Numbered from the stretch's first letter, positions 1 through 8,623 are shown. The stretch is DNA of 47,281 nucleotides from Janthinobacterium psychrotolerans (GCF_001677885.1 NZ_LOCQ01000032.1:1-47281); one strand, 5' to 3'. Numbers and translations: made by a program. Notes: generated from the sequence alone by a model not told the origin.

Positions 1-127
1 ATCTATAACCACAACATCCCGCAGCGTGCTCTCAACAACGAAACGCCGATTCAGGCAATGAAGAAATGGCAGGCAAAAAAGCCAGAATTATTCGTTAAAC
101 GTGTTTATAACCAGGCGGGTCTTGACA
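1..127 (+). mobile_element. IS481-family insertion sequence, right end (partial)
   Basis: The first 127 bases are the 3' end of an insertion sequence and are an exact reverse complement of bases 47155-47281. The element ends in ...TTGACA (inner tip ACA) and is followed at 128-133 by GCTAGC, which fits the NCTAGN target known for IS481 elements. The rest of the IS lies outside the window. Confidence 0.85.
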
Positions 128-132
128 GCTAG
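1..132 (+). CDS. IS481-family transposase, C-terminal 43 residues (partial)
   Basis: Frame 1 is open from the window edge to TAG at 130-132. The residues (YNHNIPQRALNNETPIQAM, then KKWQAKKPELF and KRVYNQAGLDS) match the C-terminal tail typical of IS481 transposases, which follows the DDE catalytic core. The catalytic residues are outside the window. The stop codon is not in the IS: the last IS base is the first base of the AGC codon, and TAG comes from the flanking CTAG. The identical protein end occurs inverted at 47150-47281, where the flank supplies TAA. Confidence 0.85.
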   Translation: MYNHNIPQRALNNETPIQAMKKWQAKKPELFVKRVYNQAGLDS

Positions 133-245
133 CTTCTTTGTATTGTGTAATTTTTTTTGGGGGGATATTCTCAAGCTATAAACTGCATGGAAGTGATACT
201 CAGCATTGCAAAGGAAAGAGCAAGTTTTTCAGCGCGACCAAAAAC

Positions 246-281
246 AAAAAAGCCCACGAACCGAAATTCGTGGGCTTTTTC
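246..281 (-). terminator. Rho-independent terminator of the tRNA-Lys transcript
   Basis: GCCCACGAA (252-260) pairs with TTCGTGGGC (267-275) around a 6-base loop. The stem is flanked by A and T runs on both sides, so it could work in either direction. It lies 8 bases beyond the 3' end of the second tRNA-Lys on the minus strand. Bases 133-245, between the IS flank and this hairpin, show nothing I can identify. Confidence 0.85.
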
Positions 282-288
282 AAGTATT

Positions 289-364
289 TGGTAGGCCGTG
301 CGGGATTCGAACCTGCGACCAACGGATTAAAAGTCCGCTGCTCTACCAGCTGAGCTAACGACCC
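289..364 (-). tRNA. tRNA-Lys (anticodon TTT), distal copy
   Basis: A 76-base cloverleaf on the minus strand starts GGGTCG and ends with encoded CCA. The anticodon loop reads CTTTTAA (anticodon TTT). The D arm (AGCTCAGCTGGTAGAGC) and T arm (GGTTCGAATCC) are canonical. The sequence is identical to the copy at 452-527. The two share one promoter upstream of the proximal copy and one terminator after this one, so they are probably processed from one transcript. Confidence 0.97.
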
Positions 365-451
365 AAAAACTTTTACAACAACTTCGGTAACACTGTGCAG
401 TAAAAAAATGCTTGCGATAACTTCTGCAAGCAGATCAGGACTGCGTATTCG

Positions 452-527
452 TGGTAGGCCGTGCGGGATTCGAACCTGCGACCAACGGATTAAAAGTCCG
501 CTGCTCTACCAGCTGAGCTAACGACCC
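452..527 (-). tRNA. tRNA-Lys (anticodon TTT), proximal copy
   Basis: A 76-base tRNA identical to the one at 289-364, including encoded CCA. Its 5' end lies 11 bases downstream of a perfect -10 box. The 87-base spacer between the two copies shows no gene. Confidence 0.97.
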
Positions 528-538
528 GAAGAAGAAAG

Positions 539-567
539 ATTATAGGGGGTGGCCAGGATTCTGTCAA
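539..567 (-). promoter_or_regulatory. Consensus sigma-70 promoter of the tRNA-Lys pair
   Basis: On the minus strand the -35 box is TTGACA (567-562) and the -10 box is TATAAT (544-539), separated by exactly 17 bases. Both hexamers are perfect. The predicted start, near 532, is about 5 bases before the mature tRNA 5' end. The promoter sits 38 bases beyond the cpoB stop codon, so the tRNAs do not depend on tol operon transcription. Confidence 0.92.
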
Positions 568-605
568 ACGCTGCCGGCAACTTTTTCCCCGGGTTGCATC
601 TCAAC

Positions 606-1364
606 TTACTTCTTGCCGCCGCGTTCCTTGGCCGTCTGGGCGGCGCTGGAGTCGGGGTAGCGCGCGATCAGGGCGTTCAGGGTCTTGGTGGCGTTGGCCT
701 TGTCTTTCAGCTCGGTGTAGCAGCTGGCGATATTGAGCATGGCGTCCGGCGCTTTCGGGCTGTCCGGGTAGTTCTTCAGCACCACTTGCTGGGCGCTGAT
801 GGCGCTCTTGCAGTCGCGCTGGGCGTAATAGGCGTTGCCCAGCCAGTATTGCGCATTGGCTGCGTAGGCCGATTCCGGATAGCGTTTGACGAAGGCGTCG
901 AGGGCGGTGGCGGCGGCCTTGTAGTCGCCCGACTTGAACACGCCAAAGGCGGTGTCGTAGGCGGTCTGTTCGGACACGCCGACGGCCGCTTCCTGGCCGT
1001 CGATGGTGACCTGGCGCGGCTCGAGCTTGCGCAGGCGGGCGTCGAGGTCGGTATAAAAATCTTTCTGGCGCTTTTGCGTGGTAGCCAGGTCATTGGCCAC
1101 GACTTCGATCTGGCCGCGCAGGCGGGCGATCTCTTGCATGGTCTGGTCATGCTGGTTGATCAGGGACAGGGTGCTGGTCTTGTCGGCCTTGGCTTCGACG
1201 CGCTCGTTCAGGTCGCGCGCCAGGGCATCGACCTTGCTGCGCAGCTCCAGGATGGCTTTGCGGGCTTCGTCGTCGTCGAACAGGGCGGCGTTGGCGTGCA
1301 GGGGCAGACAGGCGAAGGCTGCCATCAAGGCGGCGGCGAGGCCGGCTTTTGAGAATGTCATCAT
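606..1364 (-). CDS. cpoB: Cell division coordinator CpoB (YbgF), Tol-Pal associated TPR protein
   Basis: A periplasmic protein that links peptidoglycan synthesis with Tol-Pal outer-membrane constriction at the division site (family knowledge). The 252-residue product has a signal peptide ending HANA|ALF (about residue 26), an N-terminal coiled-coil trimerisation region (about 35-110), and C-terminal TPR repeats (about 130-245) with YDTAFGVFKSGDYKAA, NAQYWLGNAYYAQRDCKSA and SCYTELKDKANATK. I chose the ATG at 1364, followed directly by a second ATG at 1361; an in-frame TTG at 1379 would add five residues before the signal peptide. It is the last gene of the ybgC-tolQRAB-pal-cpoB order. Confidence 0.93.
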   Translation of the reverse strand: MMTFSKAGLAAALMAAFACLPLHANAALFDDDEARKAILELRSKVDALARDLNERVEAKADKTSTLSLINQHDQTMQEIARLRGQIEVVANDLATTQKRQKDFYTDLDARLRKLEPRQVTIDGQEAAVGVSEQTAYDTAFGVFKSGDYKAAATALDAFVKRYPESAYAANAQYWLGNAYYAQRDCKSAISAQQVVLKNYPDSPKAPDAMLNIASCYTELKDKANATKTLNALIARYPDSSAAQTAKERGGKK

Positions 1365-1504
1365 GGGTCGGGCTTTCAAAAGTTACGCATACATGCAAAC
1401 AGGGCGCCGGGCGGTATATCCGCGCAGCGCCCCATTATTATGCCTGTGACTGGCCGCGGGCAAGCGATATGCTTATCGCGCCGGGCCGGTCATCGTGCAA
1501 GATA

Positions 1505-2029
1505 TCAATAAACGATGTCAGCGCGGCGGTTTTCAGCCCATGCTGCTTCGTTGCTGCCTTGTGCTTTAGGCTTTTCTTTGCCCAGCGATACGGCTTCCAT
1601 CTGGCCTTCCGGCACACCCAGGGCTGCCATCGATTTGCGCACGGCTTCAGCACGTTTCTGGCCCAGGGCCAGGTTGTACTCGGCGCCGCCGCGTTCATCG
1701 GTGTTACCCTGGATCAGGATCTTGCGCGATGGGGTTTTGACCAGGTAGCCAGCGTGGTTTTGTACCACGGCGGTGTCGGCTTCGCGCACGACGTATTTGT
1801 CGAAGTCGAAGTAGACGCTACGGTTGGCCAGCACGCCTTTTGGATCGTCCAGCGGATCGACCGAACCGGTCGTCACTGGCTGAACCTGGCGTGGGTCGGC
1901 AGCTGCCGGGGCAGCGGCTTGAGGCGCGCGCTCGACGACTGGGGTTTCCGCCAGTTTCACTGGGGTGCTGCAAGCGGACAGCAGGGTCGCTGCGGCGGCG
2001 ATGAATGCCAAGCTTTTGAAATTACTCAT
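1505..2029 (-). CDS. pal: Peptidoglycan-associated lipoprotein Pal
   Basis: An outer-membrane lipoprotein that binds peptidoglycan through an OmpA-like domain and interacts with TolB and TolA. The 174 residues begin with a lipoprotein signal ending LLSAC (lipidated Cys20), followed by an Ala/Pro-rich linker (about 20-60). The OmpA_C domain starts near VYFDFDKYVV (about 72). The peptidoglycan-binding signature NTDERGGAEYNLALGQKRA is intact. The length is normal for the family. It lies 46 bases after tolB and 140 bases before cpoB, and that second gap is wide enough for a minor internal promoter or processing site, though none is obvious. Confidence 0.97.
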   Translation of the reverse strand: MSNFKSLAFIAAAATLLSACSTPVKLAETPVVERAPQAAAPAAADPRQVQPVTTGSVDPLDDPKGVLANRSVYFDFDKYVVREADTAVVQNHAGYLVKTPSRKILIQGNTDERGGAEYNLALGQKRAEAVRKSMAALGVPEGQMEAVSLGKEKPKAQGSNEAAWAENRRADIVY

Positions 2030-2075
2030 TTTTATATTCTCCGGGTCAATGGTTAAAGGTGCAACTGTACAGCAT

Positions 2076-3350
2076 TTACTTCATGAAAGGACCCCAGGTG
2101 GGTTCCTTGATATTGCCAGCTTGCGTAGTCAAACGCTGTTTGACGCGGCCATCCACCGATACCACTGCCAGCGACTTGCGTCGTCCGGATTCGGTCGCGT
2201 ACATGATATATTTCCCGTTGGGCGAAAAGCTCGGTGATTCGTCGTTGGCGGTGTCCGACAGGCGCAGTTCCTGGCCACTAGCCAGGTCGAGCGCATAGAG
2301 CTGGAAATTGCCGTCGCGACGGGAAATATAAGCGAGTGTCTTCCCGTCGGACGAGATCCGCGGGCTGATGTTGTAGGAGCCGCCAAACGTCACGCGCTTG
2401 GCATCGCCGCCGCTGGTCGACATGCGGTAGATCTGTGGTCCGCCGCTGCGATCGCTGGTGAAGTAAATGCTTTGGCCATCGGCCGAAAATTGGGGTTCGG
2501 TATCGATGCCGCTGCTGTTGCTGACGCGGCGCAAGCCGCTGCCGTCGGCATTGACAGTATAGACCTGGGTATGGCCGTCGCGCGACAGGGCCACGGCCAG
2601 GCGGGTGCCGTCCGGGCTCCAGCTTGGCGCCGAGTTGCTGCCTTTTTCATTCGAGACGATGGTGCGCTGGCGCGTTACCAGGTTCTGCACGTAGACGATC
2701 GGCTTTTTCTTTTCAAACGATACATAGGCAACCTTGGTGCCGTCGGGCGACCACGATGGCGAGATGATCGGCTCGTTCGAACGCAGCGCGACCTGGATGC
2801 CTTCGCCGTCGGCGTCGGCCACTTCCAGGCGGTATTCGCGGCCCGATTGCGTCACGTAGGCGATGCGGGTGGCGAACGCGCCCTTGGTGCCGGTCAGTTT
2901 TTCATAGATATCGTCGGCGATCTTGTGCGCCAGCAAGCGGTTGAACTGCGGCGCGGCCGCGTTGTTCATGCTCGACAGCTGGGCGCTCTTGACGGTGTCG
3001 TACAGCTTGTAGCGCACGTCCAGGCGGCCATCGGCCATGGCCTGCACGCTGCCGGCCGCCAGCGCGTCGGCGCCGCGCGACTTCCATTGATCGTAGCTGA
3101 CGGGCGCCGTTTCCGACATTTCCGCGCCATCGATAATCTTGAACACGCCGCTGCGCGCCAGGTCGGCCTTGATGATGCCCGACAGCGATTGCGGCGCCAC
3201 CGATTCGTTGGCGAAATTGGCAATGGCCACCGGAATCTGGTTGCTGCCGATACCGGTAATTTCCACGCGCAACTGGGCCTGGGCGCCCGAGGCGCCCAGC
3301 AGCAGGCCGGCGCACAGCACCACGTAACTCATTTTTTTCATGATCATCAT
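2076..3350 (-). CDS. tolB: Tol-Pal system beta-propeller protein TolB
   Basis: A periplasmic protein that shuttles between Pal and the inner-membrane TolQRA motor. The 424 residues comprise a signal peptide ending GAQA|QLRVE (about residue 25), an N-terminal TolB domain (about 26-165) and a six-bladed propeller with repeated motifs SPSWSPDGTKVAYVS, APSWSPDGTRLAV, EPQFSADGQSIYF, SPRISSDGKTLAY and SPSFSPNGKYIMY. It starts at ATG 3350, only 3 bases after the tolA stop, with AAGGA in the end of tolA as ribosome binding site, so translation is probably coupled. A further in-frame ATG follows at once (3347). Confidence 0.97.
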   Translation of the reverse strand: MMIMKKMSYVVLCAGLLLGASGAQAQLRVEITGIGSNQIPVAIANFANESVAPQSLSGIIKADLARSGVFKIIDGAEMSETAPVSYDQWKSRGADALAAGSVQAMADGRLDVRYKLYDTVKSAQLSSMNNAAAPQFNRLLAHKIADDIYEKLTGTKGAFATRIAYVTQSGREYRLEVADADGEGIQVALRSNEPIISPSWSPDGTKVAYVSFEKKKPIVYVQNLVTRQRTIVSNEKGSNSAPSWSPDGTRLAVALSRDGHTQVYTVNADGSGLRRVSNSSGIDTEPQFSADGQSIYFTSDRSGGPQIYRMSTSGGDAKRVTFGGSYNISPRISSDGKTLAYISRRDGNFQLYALDLASGQELRLSDTANDESPSFSPNGKYIMYATESGRRKSLAVVSVDGRVKQRLTTQAGNIKEPTWGPFMK

Positions 3351-3353
3351 TGG

Positions 3354-4397
3354 CTATTCCTTCATCTCGAATATGAGTTCAATTTCACGTTCCACGCTGC
3401 CGTCTTTTTTCTTCGGCAGGGGTGACGATTTATTAATGGCGTTTTCCACCGAGCTGTCATACGCCGGCAGTCCGCTGCTCTTGATCTTTCGGACAGAAAT
3501 AATTTCCCCAGTTGGCAGTTGCTCGATCCTGAACACGGCGCGCGGGTTGCCCGGCACGTCGGTGCTACCGCTGTACGCGATATTGCCCTTGATCTTGCTC
3601 GTCAGGGCAGCGACATAGCCGCTGTCCTTGCGTGGCGCGGTCGCTTTCGCGGCCGTGCCTGCCGTGCCGTTGCCTGCCTGATCCATCATGCGTTTCAGGT
3701 TATCGGCACGTGCCTTGTCGGCTGCCGCTTTGTCAGCCGCCGCTTTTTTCGCCTTGGCCGCTTTCTCGGCTGCCTCTTTTTTCTGGGCAGCTTCCTTCTC
3801 GGCTTTTTCTTCCGCCGCTTTTTCCGCCTTCTCGGCTTTTTCCTTGTCGGCCTTGTCCTTTTTCGCCTTTTCCAGCTTGTCGGCTTTCTCTTTTTCTTTC
3901 TCTTTTTCCAGCTTCTCGGCCTTGTCTTTTTGCTTCTGCTTTTCCAGTTCGCGTTTCTCTTCCTCGCGCTCTTTCGCTTCCTCTTTGCGGCGCTCTTCGG
4001 CGGCGGCTTTGGCTTTCTCTTCCTTCAGCTTGGCCTTCTTGCGTTCGAGCGCAATTTCCGCTTCGCGCAGGTCGACCTTCGGCTCGGGCGCGGCCACCGG
4101 TGGTGGTGGCGGTGGCGCGGGCTGTTCCACTTCCGGCTCGGGCGGCGGCGTTGGCGCCGGTACCGGTTCAGGATCGGTCGTCACTTCCGGCGGCGGCGCG
4201 GCCGTCTGCACTTTCAGGTCCCACACTTCCGCTTCCACGGCCACCGGTTCCGTATTTTGCCAGTGTATGCCGATCCACAGGAAAAAAAGCAGGCCAAGAT
4301 GCATCGCCAGCGCCAGGCCCAGCGAGGGCCAGCGGCTGCTTTCGCGCGGCACCCGGTAAGGCACGCCGAGTACATGGTCGGTAGGTTTCGTCTGCAA
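3354..4397 (-). CDS. tolA: Tol-Pal system protein TolA
   Basis: An inner-membrane protein that spans the periplasm and passes the TolQR proton-motive force to TolB and Pal. The 347 residues contain one N-terminal membrane helix (about 25-45), a Pro/Glu linker (about 66-104), a long Lys/Glu/Ala helical domain II (about 105-250) and a TonB-like C-terminal domain III (about 258-347, SGYVAALTSKIKGNIAYSG onward). An in-frame TGA lies two codons before the TTG at 4397. No ATG occurs before the membrane helix, so TTG is the likely start, though the GTG at 4364 is possible. It is followed directly by tolB. Confidence 0.93.
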   Translation of the reverse strand: MQTKPTDHVLGVPYRVPRESSRWPSLGLALAMHLGLLFFLWIGIHWQNTEPVAVEAEVWDLKVQTAAPPPEVTTDPEPVPAPTPPPEPEVEQPAPPPPPPVAAPEPKVDLREAEIALERKKAKLKEEKAKAAAEERRKEEAKEREEEKRELEKQKQKDKAEKLEKEKEKEKADKLEKAKKDKADKEKAEKAEKAAEEKAEKEAAQKKEAAEKAAKAKKAAADKAAADKARADNLKRMMDQAGNGTAGTAAKATAPRKDSGYVAALTSKIKGNIAYSGSTDVPGNPRAVFRIEQLPTGEIISVRKIKSSGLPAYDSSVENAINKSSPLPKKKDGSVEREIELIFEMKE

Positions 4398-4439
4398 AGT
4401 TCAGTCTTTAAAACGTCAGGTTCGTAGTTGCGCTTGCGC

Positions 4440-4880
4440 TTACTTGGTGGCCAGGCCGACGCGGTTGATGCCCATTTTTTTCGCTTCCGAAATCAGCTGG
4501 ATCACATCGTCGTACTTGCTTTCCTTGTCGCCGGCGATCAGCACCGGATAGTCCGGATTGCTTTCATGCAGGCCACGCAGATTACGCAGCAGGGCGTCGC
4601 GGTTCGGTTCGGTTTCCGGCGCCAGCTGCTGCTTGCCGATCACGCCGATCGACAGAGAGCCGTTGGGCTTGAGCACAATCTGGATATAGTCATCGGGCGG
4701 TTTGGTCGTTTTTTCCGCGTTTGGCAAGTCCACCACGCTCGGATTGTTCGACGACGGCATGACCATGAAGATAATCAGCAGCACCAGCATCACGTCGATA
4801 TACGGCACGACGTTGATTTCCGACTTGAACTTGCGGCCGCGGCCGCCGCGCATGCCGCCGCTATTGAATGAGGAACCCAT
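4440..4880 (-). CDS. tolR: Tol-Pal system protein TolR (ExbD/TolR family)
   Basis: The inner-membrane subunit of the TolQR proton-driven motor. The 146 residues have a basic Gly/Arg N-terminus, one membrane helix (about 24-43) and a periplasmic domain. The proton-path aspartate is Asp29 in PYIDVMLVLLIIFMV. The periplasmic part ends KKMGINRVGLATK, typical of the family. It starts at ATG 4880, 15 bases after tolQ, with GGAGG upstream. The gap to the tolA start is 42 bases. Confidence 0.97.
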   Translation of the reverse strand: MGSSFNSGGMRGGRGRKFKSEINVVPYIDVMLVLLIIFMVMPSSNNPSVVDLPNAEKTTKPPDDYIQIVLKPNGSLSIGVIGKQQLAPETEPNRDALLRNLRGLHESNPDYPVLIAGDKESKYDDVIQLISEAKKMGINRVGLATK

Positions 4881-4895
4881 CAGCAGTCCTCCCGG

Positions 4896-5585
4896 TTAGC
4901 GCGACTGGCGCTGCAAGATGTTGGAGAATTCTTCGACGAAGCTTTCGAAGCGGATCGCCAGGCGGTCGATATCGTGCGAAAAACGGTTGTAGGCGACCAC
5001 CGCGGGAATCGCCGCGAACAGGCCGATGGCGGTGGCGATCAGCGCTTCGGCAATGCCGGGCGCCACTGCCGCCAGGGTGGCTTGCTGCACGTTGGCCAGG
5101 CCGCGGAAGGCGTTCATGATGCCCCATACGGTGCCGAGCAGGCCGATATACGGCGAGACGGAGCCGACCGACGCCAGAAAGGCCAGGTGCGATTCGAGTA
5201 CGTCCATTTCACGCTGGAAAGCGGCGCGCATGGCGCGGCGCGCGCCGTCGAGCACGGCGCCGACGTCGAGCGCTTCGCGCGAACCGTACGATGCCTTGCC
5301 CTTGATGAATTCGCCCATGCCGGCATCAAAGATGCGGGCCAGCGCGCCGCTCTGGTCGCGGTTGCCGCTGGCGTTCTGGTGCAGCGCATGCAGGTTGCCG
5401 CCGGCCCAGAAGCTGCGTTCGAATTCGATGGTCTGCTTGCGCGCGGCGCGCACGGCAAACATCTTGCGGAAGATATAGGTCCAGCTGGTCAGGGAGATCA
5501 GCAGCAGCAGGGCCATGATCAACTGCACGATCAGGTGGGCATTGGTGATGAGCGCGAGGAAAGAAAGATCTTGTGTAACGTTCAT
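4896..5585 (-). CDS. tolQ: Tol-Pal system protein TolQ (MotA/TolQ/ExbB family)
   Basis: The inner-membrane channel subunit that works with TolR. The 229 residues have three membrane segments (about 17-38, 138-160 and 173-195) and a large cytoplasmic loop between the first two. Family motifs are present: LASVGSVSPYIGLLGTVWGI and IAEALIATAIGLFAAIPAVV. It is the second gene of the operon, 44 bases after ybgC. The length matches E. coli TolQ. Confidence 0.97.
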   Translation of the reverse strand: MNVTQDLSFLALITNAHLIVQLIMALLLLISLTSWTYIFRKMFAVRAARKQTIEFERSFWAGGNLHALHQNASGNRDQSGALARIFDAGMGEFIKGKASYGSREALDVGAVLDGARRAMRAAFQREMDVLESHLAFLASVGSVSPYIGLLGTVWGIMNAFRGLANVQQATLAAVAPGIAEALIATAIGLFAAIPAVVAYNRFSHDIDRLAIRFESFVEEFSNILQRQSR

Positions 5586-5629
5586 TGGCAGGCAGTCTGT
5601 GGTGAATTATCCGGGAGTGGCGGGGCGGT

Positions 5630-6031
5630 TCAGGCGGCGCGCATGCGTTCGGCGACCGGCTCGGGCACGGCGCGCGGGCGCATGCCGGAGTCGACGCAGC
5701 CGACCTTGACCTGGGCGGTATTGAGCAGGGTTTCGCCACGCCAGGCTTGTTGCAGGAAAACGATGGAAGCGCGTCCCATTTTGGCTATGCTTAAAGTCAA
5801 TCTTACCGTGTCATCGAGCTTGGCCGGCGCATGATAGTCGGCGCTGACGCTTTTGACGACGAACAGCGCATCGTGACGCTCCAGCAACTCCTGTTGGCCA
5901 ACACCGATCGCGCGCAGCCATTCGGTACGTGCGCGTTCGAAAAACTTCAGGTAGTTGGCGTAATAGACGATGCCACCGGCGTCGGTGTCTTCATAATAGA
6001 CCCGTACGTCCCAGTGAAAGACTGAAGGCAT
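5630..6031 (-). CDS. ybgC: Tol-Pal system-associated acyl-CoA thioesterase YbgC
   Basis: A small hotdog-fold thioesterase that regularly opens the tol-pal operon; it acts on acyl-CoA or acyl-ACP substrates in the cytoplasm (family knowledge). With the start at ATG 6031 the protein is 133 residues, the usual family length. The signature VYYEDTDAGGIVYYANYLKF contains the predicted catalytic aspartate (Asp17). An upstream ATG at 6064 would add 11 residues (MLLNHTTGTNN) but overlaps a candidate -10 box and has no clear ribosome binding site. Neither start has a strong Shine-Dalgarno sequence, so the exact start is uncertain. Confidence 0.92.
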   Translation of the reverse strand: MPSVFHWDVRVYYEDTDAGGIVYYANYLKFFERARTEWLRAIGVGQQELLERHDALFVVKSVSADYHAPAKLDDTVRLTLSIAKMGRASIVFLQQAWRGETLLNTAQVKVGCVDSGMRPRAVPEPVAERMRAA

Positions 6032-6062
6032 GTTGTTGGTGCCGGTAGTGTGATTAAGCAAC

Positions 6063-6091
6063 ATTTTACGCGATTTTTCTTATCATGACTG
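6063..6091 (-). promoter_or_regulatory. Possible promoter of the ybgC-tol-pal operon
   Basis: On the minus strand TAAAAT (6068-6063) could be a -10 box, with CAGTCA 17 bases upstream as a weak -35 box. Transcription would start near 6056, about 25 bases before the preferred ybgC start. The -35 match is poor, so this is tentative. Confidence 0.35.
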
Positions 6092-6165
6092 AAAGCGCTT
6101 GCCGAAATGCCATGTGCATTGCACCAAACATTGCAATGCAGCATGTTCCCAGCTAGCTGAGTAGA

Positions 6166-6257
6166 ATGACAAGCCCCGTAACATACGCTTACAAGCAGGT
6201 GCCAGGTTTAAGCGCAGCTTAAGCAAGAGCAACTTTTCGTGCCAGGCGGCTTGTCAT
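6166..6257. repeat. 10-bp perfect inverted repeat, unassigned
   Basis: ATGACAAGCC (6166-6175) and GGCTTGTCAT (6248-6257) are exact reverse complements separated by 72 bases. The intervening DNA contains smaller symmetries such as GCTTAAGC. It lies between the divergent ybgC and glyA, upstream of the glyA promoter. It could be a structured RNA, a regulator site or chance. Confidence 0.4.
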
Positions 6258-6320
6258 CGTGCTGTCGCGGCATGGTGCGCGGGGATTATAGCCGCAGCAC
6301 GGGCGGTGCGCTGCCTTTCC

Positions 6321-6349
6321 TTGCTCAATTTGGGTACTTAACTTACAAT
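6321..6349 (+). promoter_or_regulatory. Promoter of riboswitch-glyA
   Basis: TTGCTC (6321-6326) and TACAAT (6344-6349) are separated by 17 bases, a good sigma-70 match. The predicted start, near 6356, is just before the riboswitch aptamer. This leaves a leader of about 240 bases before glyA. Confidence 0.75.
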
Positions 6350-6360
6350 TTGGCTTCCAT

Positions 6361-6478
6361 TACGTCTCACGTGACTGGCGAAAAGCTGCAACTGTCCCCA
6401 TTTTGGTGCGATGATTGCCGGCGAAAGGTGGGCATCCACCGGGAAACGTGAGATTTCATCAGCCGTTCGCCTGGGCAG
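6361..6478 (+). promoter_or_regulatory. ZTP (pfl motif) riboswitch upstream of glyA
   Basis: ZTP/ZMP riboswitches sense the purine intermediate that builds up when 10-formyl-tetrahydrofolate is short, and switch on folate and one-carbon genes. Seen here: the 5' conserved segment GTGACTGGCG (6371-6380); the P1 helix TCTCACG (6365-6371) with CGTGAGA (6427-6433); a hairpin GGTGGGCATCCACC; and the 3' conserved segment GCCGTTCGCCTGGGCA (6462-6477) that forms the ligand pseudoknot. A downstream hairpin, GGCAGCC (6474-6480) with GGCTGCC (about 6503-6509), overlaps the 3' segment and may be the expression platform. No long U-run follows it, so control could be at another level. GlyA makes 5,10-methylene-tetrahydrofolate, which fits this ligand. 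Confidence 0.88.
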
Positions 6479-6597
6479 CCCACCGATGGAATTGCGCGAA
6501 GAGGCTGCCTGTCCGTTGTTGTTATTCATTTAACGCCGGCTCCCCTCATTCGATCCAACCTGCCAGTACAAAGCACCCACATCCTTGGAGTTTTTAC

Positions 6598-7845
<1,248 letters not shown>

Positions 7846-7858
7846 TTATTTGTCCAGT

Positions 7859-7937
7859 ATGTGTCTTCCAGAGTAAGATTCTGGTTGACACATTCCTGTC
7901 CTGCCCGCGGGCGCGCCGAGTGTTTCGGCGCGCCCGC
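7859..7937 (+). other. Two hairpins between glyA and nrdR
   Basis: Hairpin 1 (7859-7893) pairs ATGTGTC with GACACAT and, inside, CCAGA with TCTGG. Hairpin 2 (7907-7937) is a perfect 12-bp stem, GCGGGCGCGCCG with CGGCGCGCCCGC, around a 7-base loop. Neither is followed by a T-run, so they look more like processing or stability elements, or weak terminators, between glyA and nrdR. Confidence 0.6.
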
Positions 7938-7974
7938 GCTCCATTTGTCGAACTAAAAGGCTGTGCCGCTGCCC

Positions 7975-8436
7975 ATGAGATGTCCATTCTGCCACCATGA
8001 CGAGACCCAGGTCCTCGATACGCGCGTATCCGAGGAAGGCGATGCGATCCGCCGCCGTCGCCGTTGCGGCAAATGCGACAAGCGTTTTACCACCTACGAG
8101 CGGATTGAACTGATCATGCCGGCCGTGGTCAAAAAGAATGGCAGCCGGACGGAGTTCGCTGCGGATAAGTTGCGCGGCAGCCTGATGCTGGCCTTGCGCA
8201 AGCGCCCCGTCGCGGCCGCCTCGCTGGACATGGCGATCGCCACCATCGAAGAAAAACTGCTCACCAGCGGCAAGCGCGAAGTCGATTCCGGCTATATCGG
8301 CGAACTGGTGATGCAAGAGTTGAAGCGGCTCGACAAGATCGCCTATATCCGTTTCGCCTCCGTGTACAAGAATTTCGAGGACCTGGCCGAATTCCAGGAT
8401 GCGATTGCCGAAGTGGGCCAGCCGCGCAAGAGTTAA
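7975..8436 (+). CDS. nrdR: Transcriptional repressor NrdR
   Basis: A nucleotide-sensing repressor of ribonucleotide reductase genes. The 153 residues have an N-terminal zinc ribbon (MRCPFC...RRCGKC, Cys3, Cys6, Cys31 and Cys34) and an ATP-cone domain (about 49-140), starting [15 protein letters not shown] chose the ATG at 7975 because family members begin MRCPFC. A GTG at 7963 in the same frame is closer to AAAAGG and would add four residues. The glyA-nrdR order is common in Betaproteobacteria. A strong terminator follows. Confidence 0.96.
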   Translation: MRCPFCHHDETQVLDTRVSEEGDAIRRRRRCGKCDKRFTTYERIELIMPAVVKKNGSRTEFAADKLRGSLMLALRKRPVAAASLDMAIATIEEKLLTSGKREVDSGYIGELVMQELKRLDKIAYIRFASVYKNFEDLAEFQDAIAEVGQPRKS

Positions 8437-8461
8437 TCAGCATGGTTGTTTTCTTCAAGCA

Positions 8462-8494
8462 AGCGGCCTGGTCAATCCAGTGGCCGCTTTTTTT
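8462..8494 (+). terminator. Rho-independent terminator after nrdR
   Basis: AGCGGCC (8462-8468) pairs with GGCCGCT (8482-8488), and CTGG pairs with CCAG inside the loop. Seven T residues follow (8488-8494). It closes the glyA-nrdR unit and separates it from the pilus operon. Bases 8495-8623 show no gene and no clear promoter. Confidence 0.92.
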
Positions 8495-8623
8495 CTGCCT
8501 CTTCCGTTTATTCGCGCGCCCTTTGCGCTGCCGCATCCCTGACCCCGCCGGCGCGCCTACCCTGTAGCTGGGCCGGCCGATACGGGCCACGACTCTTCTC
8601 TTTCCCTGAAAGCGGAGGCACGC

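Noticed and set aside
138..353. Open frame of 71 codons on the plus strand
   Set aside because: It runs through the terminator and antisense through most of the distal tRNA-Lys; it has no ribosome binding site and no recognisable protein.
6361..6478. Glycine riboswitch
   Set aside because: The conserved blocks match the pfl/ZTP motif, not the tandem glycine aptamer.
6415..6597. N-terminal extension of GlyA
   Set aside because: The extension would translate the ZTP riboswitch. The ATG at 6598 has its own ribosome binding site and gives the standard N-terminus.
7903..7940. Strong terminator after glyA
   Set aside because: The 12-bp stem is perfect but not followed by T residues; it was recorded as a hairpin and not as a Rho-independent terminator.
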